From Pseudomonas graminis (GTDB lineage Bacteria > Pseudomonadota > Gammaproteobacteria > Pseudomonadales > Pseudomonadaceae), in assembly GCF_002093745.1 (NCBI RefSeq), contig NZ_MTSB01000006.1, positions 186,001 through 250,000 of the forward strand: DNA of 64,000 bases, in the 5' to 3' direction. The notes beneath the pieces are model-generated. The model was given only the letters and a program-made list of their open reading frames with translations, was not told where the DNA came from and did no database searches. Positions 48,218-57,767 of this stretch are shown here, one piece after another (within the stretch, counting starts at the first letter, position 1; every line of letters begins with the position of its first letter). The translations under genes and the position numbers were made by a program.

Positions 48218-48811
48218 CTAATCTTGCTCGTCAGGCTGTTTTGCAACCACCATCTGCGGGAACAGATCACTGCCGCGCCAGCGACGCACTGATTTCTGGA
48301 AGAACTGACTATTGGGCACCTGAACCAGTGCGCCGCCCGCTTCTGCGGTCTCGATGAGGGTGGTGAACATCAGGTTGATGGCGACCACCCTGCCCTTCAC
48401 ACCAGGCTTGTCCAGTGTGTCGACCAGCTCGACCATGTCGCCGATGCGAAACGGGCCGATGGTGAAGATCAGAATCGCGCAGAGCAGGTTCGACAACACG
48501 CTCCACATTGCAAAGAACGCCACTGCCGCCACGGCGACGAAGCCGGACAGCGCCGTCCACAGCACCGTGGCCGAAACGCCCAGCCTGCCCAGCACGAAGA
48601 CGAAAGCGCTGCCCATGATCAGCCAGCGCAGACCGCCACGTACCGGCACCAGCAGCTCCGGCGGCAGCGGATAGCGTTCGCCCAGCCCGGTCAGAAAGCC
48701 ACCCACCACCCGTTGCAACACATACCCGGCCAGCAGGATCAGGAAAATCTGCACGCCGATCAACAGCGGTTCTATCCAGTAGGCGGATATCGGCAAACCC
48801 AATACTTCCAT
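48218..48811 (-). CDS. Small MscS-type mechanosensitive channel
   Basis: A 197-aa protein with three or more TM segments (residues 12-35, 57-78, 83-115), ending in the MscS pore-lining helix region VAVAAVAFFAMWSVLSNLLC, then the beta domain IFTIGPFRIGDMVELVDT and VVAINLMFTTLIETAEAGG, VPNSQFFQKSVRR. It lacks the long C-terminal domain of E. coli MscS. It probably responds to hypoosmotic stress. It lies 16 bp after the ABC-F gene and is probably co-transcribed. Confidence 0.88.
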   Translation of the reverse strand: MEVLGLPISAYWIEPLLIGVQIFLILLAGYVLQRVVGGFLTGLGERYPLPPELLVPVRGGLRWLIMGSAFVFVLGRLGVSATVLWTALSGFVAVAAVAFFAMWSVLSNLLCAILIFTIGPFRIGDMVELVDTLDKPGVKGRVVAINLMFTTLIETAEAGGALVQVPNSQFFQKSVRRWRGSDLFPQMVVAKQPDEQD

Positions 48812-48827
48812 CACATCCCTGCCTTGA

Positions 48828-50738
48828 TCACGACAGCGCTTCCAGTTCGGCCTGCATGGACTCAAGCAACTCGAGGGCTTGCATCCACGCGTCCTCAAGC
48901 TCGGACTCACGCACCTTCAACTTAGCCTGCTCGGCCAGCAGATCGCGCAGCTTGTCTTTGTTGGCAGCGTCGTAGTTGGTGCTGTCAGCCAGCGCTTCTT
49001 CGACCTTGGCGAGCTTTTCATTCACGGTCCCCAGGTCGCGTTCCAGCTTGTCGGCTTCACGCTTGTGCGGGGCCAGTTGCTGACGCAAGGCCGCTGCCTG
49101 CTGACGCTGAGCCTTTTTGTCGGTCTTGTCGGCATTGACCGGTGTGTTGCTGACCGGTGCGTTTCGCAGACGGTAGTCCGCCAGCCAGCGCGTGTAGTCG
49201 TCCAGATCGCCATCGAAGTCCTGCACACGACCGTCGGCCACCAGCAGGAAGTCGTCGGTGGTGCTCTTGAGCAAATGCCGATCGTGGGACACCACCAACA
49301 CCGCGCCGCCGAATTCCTGCAGGGCCATGGTCAGCGCCAGACGCATCTCCAGGTCCAGGTGGTTGGTCGGTTCGTCGAGCAGCAACAGGTTGGGTTTTTC
49401 CCAGGCGATCAGTGCCAGCGCCAGCCGCGCTTTTTCGCCGCCGGAGAAATTCAGCACTGGCTCGTCCAGACGCGCGCCACGGAAGTCGAAGCCGCCGAGG
49501 AAGTCGCGCAGGGTCTGTTCGCGTTCGGTCGGCGCAAGACGCTGCAAGTGCAGCAAAGGCGTCGCCTTGGCATCCAGTGAATCGAGCTGATGCTGGGCAA
49601 AGTAGCCGACGGTGAGGTTTTCGCCACGCACCAGCCGGCCACTCTGCGGCTCAAGCTCGCCCGCCAGGTTTTTGATCAGTGTCGATTTGCCCGCCCCGTT
49701 GGGGCCCAGCAAGCCGATGCGCGCGCCCGGTGTCAGTTGCAGCTTGACCTTCTCGAGGACGGTCTTGTCGCCGTAGCCCAGACGCGCGTCAGAGAGGTCC
49801 AGCAACGGGCTGGAGATCTTGTCGGACTCACGGAAGACGAAGTTGAACGGCGAGTCGACATGCGCGGCGGACAGCTCCTCCATGCGCTCCAGCGCCTTTA
49901 TGCGGCTCTGGGCCTGACGGGCCTTGGTCGCCTGTGCCTTGAAGCGCGCGATGTATTTTTCCATGTGCGCGCGTTGCACCTGCTGCTTCTCGTAGGCCTG
50001 TTGCTGCTGTGCCAGACGTTCGGCGCGGGCACGTTCGAATGCGCTGTAGCCGCCGCGATACAGGGTGATCTTGCGCTGTTCGACGTGCGCGATGTGATCG
50101 ACCACGGCATCGAGAAAATCCCGGTCGTGGGAAATCAGCAGCAAGGTGCCGGGGTAACTCTTGAGCCAGTCCTCAAGCCACAAAATGGCGTCGAGGTCCA
50201 AGTGGTTGGTCGGTTCGTCGAGCAGCAGCAGGTCTGAAGGGCACATCAGCGCCTGCGCCAGGTTCAGGCGCATCCGCCAGCCACCGGAGAAACTGCCGAC
50301 CTGACGCTCCATTTGCTCGTTTGTGAACCCCAATCCGGCCAGCAGTTTGCGGGCGCGGGCATCGGCGGTGTAGCCGTCGGCACTGTCGAGCTCCGAATGC
50401 AGACGCGCCTGAGCGGCACCGTCCTGGGCCGCTTCCGCTTCGGCCAGCGAACGCTGCACTTCGCGCAGGCGCTCGTCGCCATCAAGCACGTAGTCCACGG
50501 CCAGACGTTCGAGGGTATCGACTTCCTGGCGCATGTGCGCGATGCGCCAGTCGGCGGGCAGCAGGCAGTCGCCAGCGTCGGGCGTCAGCTCTCCGCGCAG
50601 CAAGGCAAACAGGCTGGATTTACCGGCACCATTGGCGCCGATCAGGCCGGCTTTATGGCCGGCGTGCAGGGTCAGCTCGGCGTCTTCTAGCAGACGTTGC
50701 GGACCACGCTGTAAGGTAAGGCTTTGAAGTCGAATCAT
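48828..50738 (-). CDS. yheS: ABC-F family ATPase (YheS-like)
   Basis: A 636-aa soluble protein with two ABC ATPase domains: Walker A GANGAGKSS and signature FSGGWRMRL in the first, GPNGAGKST and FSGGEKARL in the second, separated by a charged linker (about 240-310). A C-terminal coiled-coil follows a Q/K-rich stretch. No membrane domain. ABC-F proteins act on ribosomes as translation factors; the length matches E. coli YheS (637 aa). The ATG at 50738 (MIRLQSLTLQRGPQ) is chosen over the longer frame. Confidence 0.92.
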   Translation of the reverse strand: MIRLQSLTLQRGPQRLLEDAELTLHAGHKAGLIGANGAGKSSLFALLRGELTPDAGDCLLPADWRIAHMRQEVDTLERLAVDYVLDGDERLREVQRSLAEAEAAQDGAAQARLHSELDSADGYTADARARKLLAGLGFTNEQMERQVGSFSGGWRMRLNLAQALMCPSDLLLLDEPTNHLDLDAILWLEDWLKSYPGTLLLISHDRDFLDAVVDHIAHVEQRKITLYRGGYSAFERARAERLAQQQQAYEKQQVQRAHMEKYIARFKAQATKARQAQSRIKALERMEELSAAHVDSPFNFVFRESDKISSPLLDLSDARLGYGDKTVLEKVKLQLTPGARIGLLGPNGAGKSTLIKNLAGELEPQSGRLVRGENLTVGYFAQHQLDSLDAKATPLLHLQRLAPTEREQTLRDFLGGFDFRGARLDEPVLNFSGGEKARLALALIAWEKPNLLLLDEPTNHLDLEMRLALTMALQEFGGAVLVVSHDRHLLKSTTDDFLLVADGRVQDFDGDLDDYTRWLADYRLRNAPVSNTPVNADKTDKKAQRQQAAALRQQLAPHKREADKLERDLGTVNEKLAKVEEALADSTNYDAANKDKLRDLLAEQAKLKVRESELEDAWMQALELLESMQAELEALS

Positions 50739-50784
50739 AATGGCGGCGGAGTCTACCAGCTTCGTCCTGAACAGGTGGATCACT

Positions 50785-51273
50785 ATGCCTTCAGCGCTCT
50801 GGAGTTTCACCCTCGATTTCTATGCCCGACCGGGTGTAGAACAGGCTTGTCTGACGCTGCAAGCCAACGGGGGCAACGTGTGCATGGTGCTTTGTGGCGT
50901 CTGGCTGGGCACGCGCGAAGTGGCCTGCACGGCGCAGCGATTGACACAAATAAGGCAATTGGCGACGCCTTGGCATGATGAGGTGGTGCGTCCGCTACGG
51001 GATTTGCGTAGCCAGTGGCGAAATCCGGCACTCAAAGATGCTGCGCTTGGCGGGTTGCGGGCGAAGGTCAAGGCGCTGGAACTGGAGGCCGAGCAGCATC
51101 TGATGCTCAAGCTTGAGGCGCTGGCAGGAGACTGGCCCGCTGGCGAGGCAAGGGATGCGGAGGAGTGGCTGATCGGGCTTGTCGATGCGAGTGCAGGCGG
51201 GAGTACAGAAGAAAACCGCGATGCGCTGCATGTGCTGCGCATCGCGGTGGGGCGTTCCGACGACCAGGCTTAG
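50785..51273 (+). CDS. TIGR02444 family protein
   Basis: A 162-aa protein starting at ATG 50785 (MPSALWSFTLDFYARPGVEQ). The pattern LWxFxLxFYxxPGVExACLxLQ, GGNVCMVLCGVWL and the Arg/Leu-rich helix RDLRSQWRNPALKD matches the uncharacterised gamma-proteobacterial TIGR02444 group. It is divergent from yheS (46 bp) and its stop overlaps the algP stop by a few bases (convergent). Function unknown. Confidence 0.85.
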   Translation: MPSALWSFTLDFYARPGVEQACLTLQANGGNVCMVLCGVWLGTREVACTAQRLTQIRQLATPWHDEVVRPLRDLRSQWRNPALKDAALGGLRAKVKALELEAEQHLMLKLEALAGDWPAGEARDAEEWLIGLVDASAGGSTEENRDALHVLRIAVGRSDDQA

Positions 51274-52232
51274 GAAGCGCTGGTTGGCGTGGCGCTGTCG
51301 GCAGGCTTTGCCGGTGCAGCGGCTGGAGCAGCGGCTGGAGCAGCCGGTGCGGCTGTCGGCTTGGCAGCGGGTGCCGCCGATTTTACTGCAGCAGGCTTGG
51401 CAGCGGGTTTGGCTGCGGCTTTAGCGGGTGCTTTCACCGGCGCTTTGGCGGGTGCTTTTGCAGCAGGCTTGGCGGCGGCTGGTTTGGCAGCGGTGCTTGC
51501 GGTAGTCCTGGCGGCAGGCGCTTTGCTCGCGGTGCTTTTTGCAGCCGGTTTGGCGGCAGTCGGTTTGGCTGCAACCGGCTTGGCGACCGTTGTTTTAGCA
51601 GCGGCCGGCTTGGCGGCTGCCGTTGAACGGGTAGCCGGCTTGGCAGCTGCTTTCACGGGCGCCTTGGCCGCTGCTGGTTTGGCAGCCGGCTTGGCAACAG
51701 CCGAAGGCTTGGCAGCGGCTTTGGCCGCCGCGGTTTTAGCGGGAGCCTTGGCAACTGCCCGGGCCGGTGTTTTTGCCGGAGCTTTTGCAGCCGGTGCCTT
51801 GGCAGCGACTTTCGGCGCAGCAGGCTTGGCATTGCGAGTGGTCAGGATTTTACCGACGGCTTCTTTCACGCGACCAATACCCTGTGCCAGCTTGAGGCTC
51901 TCTTGAGCATCGCGCTTGAGGTGCAGAATGTAAGTGCGGGTTTCAGTCTGGCGCTCTTTGAGCGCATCGAGCAGTTCTTCCAGCTCAGACACGGCGTCTT
52001 TGGCCTTTGTCTGTGCCTTGGATTTTCCGGCGGTGGCAGCGTCCTGCAACTTGATGCGGGAGTTGTGCAGTTTTTCCTGCGCCTTGCCGCGTTGTTTCTC
52101 AAGCTTGGCGAGCAGTTTCTCGGCATCAGCCAAGGCTTGGGAGCAGGCGTCTTCCAGATGTTCAAGCAAGCTGCCCGATAATTGTTGGAGCAAATGCAAC
52201 GGAGTATTTACTGGCTTCTTTTTGGCCGACAT
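51270..52232 (-). CDS. algP: Alginate regulatory histone-like protein AlgP
   Basis: A 320-aa protein. The N-terminal part (1-130) is mostly helical and charged, likely coiled coil; the C-terminal part (about 135-305) is a long Ala/Lys/Pro-rich repeat of KPAA/KAPA units like the histone H1 tail, ending ATPTSAS. AlgP (AlgR3) binds DNA and affects alginate gene expression in P. aeruginosa. The repeat DNA is itself repetitive, so copy-number variation between strains is likely. The neighbour genes algQ, algR and algZ make this an alginate-regulation neighbourhood. Confidence 0.93.
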   Translation of the reverse strand: MSAKKKPVNTPLHLLQQLSGSLLEHLEDACSQALADAEKLLAKLEKQRGKAQEKLHNSRIKLQDAATAGKSKAQTKAKDAVSELEELLDALKERQTETRTYILHLKRDAQESLKLAQGIGRVKEAVGKILTTRNAKPAAPKVAAKAPAAKAPAKTPARAVAKAPAKTAAAKAAAKPSAVAKPAAKPAAAKAPVKAAAKPATRSTAAAKPAAAKTTVAKPVAAKPTAAKPAAKSTASKAPAARTTASTAAKPAAAKPAAKAPAKAPVKAPAKAAAKPAAKPAAVKSAAPAAKPTAAPAAPAAAPAAAPAKPADSATPTSAS

Positions 52233-52448
52233 GACTTACCTCCTGGGTGACGAAATTGCGGCTCATACTAGGCTTCTGCGCGCATCGCCGCTAGGGCATC
52301 TTGACACCACTAACGGGGCGCTGTTGCATACTGCAAAAAATGATTGCCCGATGCGATGCGCAGGCATTGTGAAATTCACTTCGCAACACTCGTCACTACA
52401 CGCCCTGGCGCTGGCATAATCGCTGACTTCCCAGGCCGGAGAGCATTA

Positions 52449-53123
52449 ATGTCGCGCTACCTGTTAACGTCGTTGTTCCTCTTGCTACCCCTGGCCCAGG
52501 CCGCCGAAGCGCCACCGGCCAATGACAGCCACGATCTTGCATACAGCCTGGGAGCCAGTCTTGGCGAACGGTTGCATCAGGAAGTGCCTGACCTTGATCT
52601 CAAGGCGCTGGTGGAGGGCCTGAAGCAGGCCTATCAAGGCAAGCCGCTGGCGCTCAAGCAAGAGCGCATCGACCAGATCCTGCGCGAACATGATGCCGCG
52701 GTGGCGCAAGCCGAGACCGCAGGCACCGACGCGCCCACTGAAGCCGCCTTGGGAGCGGAGCGTCGTTTCATGGAGAGCGAGAAAGCCAAGCCGGGCGTTA
52801 AGGTATTGGCCGATGGCATTCTCATGACCGAGCTGACGCCGGGCACAGGCCCCAAGCCTGATGTGAACGGGCGGGTCGAAGTGCGTTATGTCGGCCGCCT
52901 GCCGGATGGCACGATCTTCGATCAGAGCACCCAGCCGCAGTGGTTCAGGCTCGACAGCGTGATCAGCGGCTGGACCAGCGCCCTGCAGAATATGCCGACC
53001 GGCGCCAAGTGGCGGTTGGTCATACCGTCGGATCAGGCTTATGGCGCCGAGGGCGCAGGTGACCTGATCGACCCGTTCACGCCTCTGGTGTTCGAAATCG
53101 AGCTGATCGCGGTTTCGCAGTGA
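52449..53123 (+). CDS. FKBP-type peptidyl-prolyl cis-trans isomerase
   Basis: A 224-aa exported protein (signal MSRYLLTSLFLLLPLAQAAE). The N-terminal FkpA/Mip-like dimerisation domain (DLAYSLGASLGERLHQEV) precedes a C-terminal FKBP domain: GRVEVRYVGRLPDGTIFDQS, WTSALQNMPTGAKWRLVIPS and AYGAEGAG. It should catalyse prolyl isomerisation in the periplasm. CCGGAGAG precedes the ATG. It converges on algQ. Confidence 0.92.
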   Translation: MSRYLLTSLFLLLPLAQAAEAPPANDSHDLAYSLGASLGERLHQEVPDLDLKALVEGLKQAYQGKPLALKQERIDQILREHDAAVAQAETAGTDAPTEAALGAERRFMESEKAKPGVKVLADGILMTELTPGTGPKPDVNGRVEVRYVGRLPDGTIFDQSTQPQWFRLDSVISGWTSALQNMPTGAKWRLVIPSDQAYGAEGAGDLIDPFTPLVFEIELIAVSQ

Positions 53124-53151
53124 TCGGGTGACCGGACGTCCAGAAACGCAA

Positions 53152-53171
53152 AAGGGTGCGAAAGCACCCTT
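53152..53171 (-). terminator. Intrinsic terminator of algQ
   Basis: AAGGGTGC (53152-53159) and GCACCCTT (53164-53171) form an 8-bp stem around a 4-nt loop. Leftward it is followed by TTGCGTTT, so it likely ends algQ, 20 bp after its stop; it also faces the convergent FKBP gene. Confidence 0.65.
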
Positions 53172-53191
53172 GGCGATTGCAGCTTGACGAT

Positions 53192-53665
53192 TCAGACCTG
53201 TGCGGCGATCTCTTCTTTGTGGGACGTGTGCAGCACTTCGATCAGGCAGTCTTCGAGTTCGAAGCGCTCGTGCAGCAGGCGGCCCAACTGGTTGAACTCC
53301 TTGGCCACGACGGCGGCGTCCGAGCAATCGCCCTTGTCGCAGCGGTCGTTGAACGTCAACGCGAACTTGGTGATGACGTCCAGGCGGGGGTAGATCGTGT
53401 CCGCCAGCTCAAGCCCGCGCTCGTCGTTGAAGGCTCTGGCTTCGTCACCCAGCTGTTCATAGACTTCAAAGTGCCCGGCCGAAACATAGTCGACCAGAAT
53501 GCCGCAGAAATTCTGCAGGCCTTCACGATCGGCTGCGAGTGCTTCGGGGGTGTCCCCCAGAGCGTCGTAGGCCTCGATCAGTTCGAGGCGGCTTTGTAGC
53601 CAGCGATCAATCAGCTTATTGACCCCGCCCCAGCGTTCCTGCGCATTCTGACAACTTTCCAGCAT
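53192..53665 (-). CDS. algQ: Anti-sigma-70 / alginate regulator AlgQ (Rsd family)
   Basis: This 157-aa Rsd/AlgQ protein binds the housekeeping sigma factor and, in Pseudomonas, stimulates alginate, siderophore and virulence gene expression. The sequence [28 protein letters not shown] and [20 protein letters not shown] is typical. The ATG at 53665 gives the family length; the frame upstream extends 20 codons without conservation. It is monocistronic. Confidence 0.93.
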   Translation of the reverse strand: MLESCQNAQERWGGVNKLIDRWLQSRLELIEAYDALGDTPEALAADREGLQNFCGILVDYVSAGHFEVYEQLGDEARAFNDERGLELADTIYPRLDVITKFALTFNDRCDKGDCSDAAVVAKEFNQLGRLLHERFELEDCLIEVLHTSHKEEIAAQV

Positions 53666-53833
53666 GGTCTTCTCTCTTCCCTTCAGGGGCGTGCAGTCCT
53701 GTACCAGCCTGTGCTCAGGTTTCAACCTGATTGGAGCGTCAGGACAGCAGATTTCCAGTGACGCGTGCGGCTCAGATTATGCCCGCTCGACAAGCCCATC
53801 AAGGTACGCAGGAGATAAAGTTCATACAAGCGT

Positions 53834-54361
53834 TTAATGTTCGCCCCGACGGTGGGCCGTCAGCGAGTGACTGAATTCGCTGAAAAGAGGGTACAAAGGC
53901 AGCAGGACCAAGCCTGTGAAAGCGAGCAGGCTCCACTCGGGCAGACTGATTCCGAACAATGACCAGGTGACTTCGGCGCAGAGCATGGCGTCGTGCCGCA
54001 GACGGTCAACGCAGGTGTCCAGAGACAGCAGGCCCAGCACATACTCCAGTCGGGCAATGAACGGGATCAACTGATCGGCTGACGCGGTTTGCAGCCAGAC
54101 CTGGGCGCCCGCCGTGCCCGCTCCCGTGAGGGCGATCAGCAACAGCCCCAGGCTGTAGCGACGCCAGCCTTTGCGTCCGGGCGCGTGGCAGGCCGCTGCC
54201 AGCGCCAGCAGCCCGCAGGCGACAAAAACGGCCCGCTGCACGATGCAGAGGACGCAGGGTTCAAGGCCAAAGTTTTGCTGGAGACAAAGTGCAGCACCGA
54301 CGATCAACGCACATACCAGAGATGCCAGGAAAAACAGGAAGCGTGAGCGAGCCAGATACAT
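53834..54361 (-). CDS. dsbB: Disulfide bond formation protein B
   Basis: A 175-aa inner-membrane protein with four TM segments that reoxidises DsbA using quinones. The first periplasmic redox pair is C36-C39 (EPCVLC, with the quinone-linked QRAVF following), and the second pair lies in DTCVD and AMLC. The start at 54361 (MYLARSRFLFF) is chosen; the frame extends 20 codons upstream. This is the DsbB paralogue that accompanies algQ and hemY in pseudomonads (DsbH in P. aeruginosa). Confidence 0.92.
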   Translation of the reverse strand: MYLARSRFLFFLASLVCALIVGAALCLQQNFGLEPCVLCIVQRAVFVACGLLALAAACHAPGRKGWRRYSLGLLLIALTGAGTAGAQVWLQTASADQLIPFIARLEYVLGLLSLDTCVDRLRHDAMLCAEVTWSLFGISLPEWSLLAFTGLVLLPLYPLFSEFSHSLTAHRRGEH

Positions 54362-54547
54362 GGCAAATCCGTAACAAAGGACGAGGCGATTACGGTAGAG
54401 GAAAGGGCGCGAAGCTTTCAAGGTGGCGGCGTACGGATGCGTCGCTGTTTATTGAGGAAAACAATAGTGCTGCAATGCGGTTCTTTTACTCATATGCGTA
54501 GGACGATTCCTACGCACTGATTTATACCCGTTAAAGGGCCTGCGCAA

Positions 54548-54568
54548 AGAGCCCTTGGGCAGGGCTCT
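54548..54568 (-). terminator. Hairpin terminating the hem operon
   Basis: AGAGCCC (54548-54554) pairs with GGGCTCT (54562-54568), 9 bp beyond the hemY stop. Leftward the stem is followed by TTGCGC. The weak T-tract makes this a moderate-confidence terminator for hemC-hemD-hemX-hemY. Confidence 0.5.
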
Positions 54569-54577
54569 CGGGCGCGT

Positions 54578-55822
54578 CTATGCCTTGGTCAGTGTCGGCA
54601 AGGGTCGTGAAAGAAGGCGTTCATCGAGCAGGCCCAAGCCTTCCTGAAACAGTTTATTGCTGCGATCCGTCTCACCCAGTTGCGCCAGCAGACGAGCCAG
54701 CTCTGCGCAGGTTTCGGGGTTTCGTTCCAGGCGCAGGCTGCTCTCCAGATAATCCCTCGCTTTGCCCCACAGCCTGCCTTGCAGACAAATGCGGCCCAGG
54801 CTCAGCAGCAGGCTTGGATCGGCAGGGTGATGCTTGAGCCAACCTTCCGCGACCTGCAATTGTTTCAACGGATCGCCGCCACGCACTAGCCCGTACAATC
54901 GCGCCAGATGGCTGTGATACTCACGCTTGAGTGCGGCGCGAAGCACCTCTTCAGCCTGAGCCTCAGCGCCCAGACGGCGCAATTGGTCGGCATACGCCTG
55001 CACCAGTTGCGGCTCCTGACGCTGCGCGGAGCTGAGCCCTTGCCAGGCTTTCTCCAGCGAGGGCAGGCCCGTTAGCGCACCTTCACTTTCATCGCGGTAA
55101 GCGGCAAGCGTGAGGTTTTCACCCCAGGCACGGCGCTCCAGCTCGGCCAGTTCCTTGGGCGGCAGGACCTTGTCCTTGCGCAGCTCCGGCATCAGGCGGA
55201 TCAGATCGGACCAGTCGCCGCGTTGCTGGTACAGGCGCTGCAACTGGCGCAAGACCTGAGGGTTATGCGGATGACGCTCATGCATCGCTTGCAGCGTGGT
55301 GAGTGCGCCATCGGTGTCGCCACGGTCCTGCTGCAACTGGGCGTGGTTCAAGGCGATGGCCAGCTCGGCTTGTGGCTGGCGCTCCAGCGCGCGCTCCAGC
55401 AGCGCGTCGCAGTCTTCGTAGCGACCCTGCTCGTTGGCGGCGCGTGCAGCACCAATGTAGTAGAGCAACGGGTGAGCGTCGGCTTCGGCCGCACGTTGCA
55501 GATGACGCTGTGCGCTGCTCCAGCGGCCTTCAGCCAGGTCCATCTGACCCTGCTCGATGGCCAACTGCACACGGCGGCTGCGGTTGCGGCGCGACCACGG
55601 GTTGACCACGCGTCCCGAGGTCGTCAACAGCGTGATCAGCAGCCTGATGGCGGCTAACACCAGCAGCACAGCGACCAGCAGCGCGAGCGTTGCCCACAGG
55701 CTCGATTCGTAGCGGAAGTTCTGATACGCGATCAGCACGTAGCCGGAATGCTCGGCGACGGCGACACCAATCAGCGCTGCGGCGACGATGGCGATAAACA
55801 ACAGCACATAGAGGCGCTTCAT
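54578..55822 (-). CDS. hemY: HemY (TPR-containing, haem operon protein)
   Basis: A 414-aa inner-membrane protein with two N-terminal TM helices (residues 4-24 and 42-66), a basic cytoplasmic region (NPWSRRNRSRR) and a TPR-rich domain (about 90-400). It belongs to the HemY/HemX pair found with hemCD in gammaproteobacteria; it is not protoporphyrinogen oxidase. Its function in haem synthesis is unresolved. The start overlaps the hemX stop (55819-55822). Because translation of hemY is probably coupled to hemX, the stop codon inside hemX could lower hemY expression. Confidence 0.92.
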   Translation of the reverse strand: MKRLYVLLFIAIVAAALIGVAVAEHSGYVLIAYQNFRYESSLWATLALLVAVLLVLAAIRLLITLLTTSGRVVNPWSRRNRSRRVQLAIEQGQMDLAEGRWSSAQRHLQRAAEADAHPLLYYIGAARAANEQGRYEDCDALLERALERQPQAELAIALNHAQLQQDRGDTDGALTTLQAMHERHPHNPQVLRQLQRLYQQRGDWSDLIRLMPELRKDKVLPPKELAELERRAWGENLTLAAYRDESEGALTGLPSLEKAWQGLSSAQRQEPQLVQAYADQLRRLGAEAQAEEVLRAALKREYHSHLARLYGLVRGGDPLKQLQVAEGWLKHHPADPSLLLSLGRICLQGRLWGKARDYLESSLRLERNPETCAELARLLAQLGETDRSNKLFQEGLGLLDERLLSRPLPTLTKA

Positions 55823-56940
55823 CGGCTGGCCCCTTGCTGCGCCTCGGCTGGTTTGCCGGCGGCATGACGGCGTTCGAGGTAAGCCTGCACTGCGCTCAGG
55901 CTCGGCGCCAGATCAGGGGTCTTGACCGACACCGGCTGGTTGGCCAGTGCGTCAAGCCCTTGGCCGAGTGCCTTGCCCTGCGGATCATCCTGGTCGAAAT
56001 TGGCTTTCAGAACGCTCTGTGCTTCGGTGATGGCCTTTGTGTAGACCTCGGTGGTGGCCGTATCCTCAAACAATTACGCTTGCTCTAGCGCCAGGCTCAG
56101 CGCCAGACGAACCTGCGCCAGACTCTGCCCTGCCAATATCGGACGGATGTCCTTGTCGGCGTTGAAATCAACACGGAAATAGTGGGAAATCTGGTCCCAC
56201 CACTGCGACCAGCGGCTTTGCTCGGCTTTGTCCGACGTCAGGCCCAGAAGCGACTCGCCCTTGTCTTCATACTCGGGGGCCAGCTTGTTGAGCTGTGCAA
56301 CCTGATCGCGCAAGGCGGCGAGTTGCAGGAACAGCCCGGTGCGGTCCGGCTGTTCGATGCTGTGCAAGGCGGCCAGGCTCTTGGCCAGTTGCTCGCGGGC
56401 GGCGAAAGAGCCCGGATCATCCTGTTCGCGCAGAATTTCATCGGCGCCTTGGACCAGCGCCTTGGCGCTGTTGATGTCTTGCAACGCCGAAAGACGCAGG
56501 CTGGCCAGACGCAGCAAGTGCTCGGCCTCGGCCAGACGCCAGTCCTTGCGGCTGGCACCCAGAACGGTTTCAAGGCGCTGACTGAGGCGCTGCTGATCGC
56601 CCTGCAACTGCGCGACCAGACGACGGCTGTCTTCCAGTTGATCGGCAGGAGGGAGCTGCGCAAGACGCGCGCTCAACTGCTGGTCATTCTGCGCCAGCAC
56701 CAGCGTCTGTTCGGCGATGTCTTCAACCTGCCCACGCTGTTGCTGGTGTCCGGCCTGCAACATGCGCAGTTGCCAGACGCCCCAGCCCGCCACGGCGACA
56801 CCGGCGATGCCCAGCAGCAATGCCAGGAAGACCAGCCCGCTGCTGCGGGCGCCGGTCCGCTCGACGCGCACCGGATCAGGCGTGGATGCAGGCGTTTTCA
56901 ATACCGATTCTTCGTCTTTAGGCAAGGCTGTTTCGCTCAC
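55819..56940 (-). pseudogene. hemX: hemX interrupted by an in-frame ochre codon
   Basis: The frame runs from GTG 56940 (beginning with SETALPKDEESVLKTP; AAAGGA upstream) through a TM helix (SSGLVFLALLLGIAGVAVAG) and a long coiled-coil periplasmic domain, then meets TAA at 56074-56076 (codon 289). After it the same frame continues LFEDTATTEVYTKAITEAQS for 84 more residues to the normal stop overlapping hemY. HemX proteins of about 370 aa are expected, and homologues have Gln where the TAA is (LEQAQ); CAA to TAA is a single change. The first 288 aa could still be made, and TTG 56073 could restart. Sequencing error cannot be excluded. Confidence 0.85.
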
Positions 56941-56990
56941 GTATCCCATCCTTTGCATGTTGGCGTAATAGCGTAAACGACAGATGTCGA

Positions 56991-57767
56991 TCAATACGCC
57001 TTGACGGCAGGCCCGGGTTGATCCCGCAACGCTGCCAGCAATGCCGGGGCGCTGGCGCCACGGCAATCAATAACGGTCCGGGCACCCGCTGCACGGGCAA
57101 TGCCGGCAACCCTGGGGCTCGGAACAAACAACGGCAAATCGGCCAGGTCCGGCCATGAATCACCGGCCAGTTGAAGCAAATGTTCAAAACCCTGTCCACT
57201 GCTGACCACCAGCCCGTTCAAGCGTTCCACCGCCACACGCTGCGTCAGCGCATCAGGCGCGTGTTGTGGCAGGTAGCGGCGGTACAGCGGCAGGTAATCG
57301 ACCCCTGTCCCTTGGGCGCGTAATTGTTCGGCCAACAGCTCGCGCCCTTCATCACCCCGCATGATCAGCACGCGACTTCCCGGCACCGCAATCGCCTGCT
57401 GCAAGCGCGGCAGGTCGAGCAAGGCTTCGCTGTCATCGCCCTGCTCCGGCCAGCTCGCATCGAGGCCGTAATCGATCAGTATCTGTCCCGTCGCTGAACC
57501 CACGCTGAACCACGGCTGCATGGGCGGTTGCGGCCACACTTCGTCGATCAGTTCGATGGCGATCCGCGCGGCAGGCTTGCTGACCACGATCACTGCACAA
57601 TAATCGAGCAAGCCGAAAATGATCGAACGCTGTGCAGGCGTCAAGGGTAACGGCTCGGTTTCAAGCAACGGCAGACTGCTGCTGAAGATGCCGGCCTCGG
57701 CCAACACGGTCGCCAGTGCCGCCGACTCCTCGGCAGGACGGGTCAGCAACAGGCGCCAGGCACTCAT
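56991..57767 (-). CDS. hemD: Uroporphyrinogen-III synthase
   Basis: This 258-aa enzyme cyclises and inverts ring D of hydroxymethylbilane to uroporphyrinogen III. The family is poorly conserved, but [52 protein letters not shown] and [16 protein letters not shown] fit it well, and position after hemC is decisive. Its ATG overlaps the hemC stop (57764-57767). Confidence 0.95.
   Translation of the reverse strand: MSAWRLLLTRPAEESAALATVLAEAGIFSSSLPLLETEPLPLTPAQRSIIFGLLDYCAVIVVSKPAARIAIELIDEVWPQPPMQPWFSVGSATGQILIDYGLDASWPEQGDDSEALLDLPRLQQAIAVPGSRVLIMRGDEGRELLAEQLRAQGTGVDYLPLYRRYLPQHAPDALTQRVAVERLNGLVVSSGQGFEHLLQLAGDSWPDLADLPLFVPSPRVAGIARAAGARTVIDCRGASAPALLAALRDQPGPAVKAY

Noticed and set aside
51165..51626. 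Gly/Cys/Arg-rich 153-codon plus-strand frame
   Set aside because: It is the complement of the algP KPAA repeat; the regular composition is a direct consequence of that repeat.
55819..56073. Separate 84-aa gene between hemX and hemY
   Set aside because: It begins at a TTG directly after the TAA, in the same frame as hemX, and continues the HemX C-terminus; better read as the broken part of hemX.
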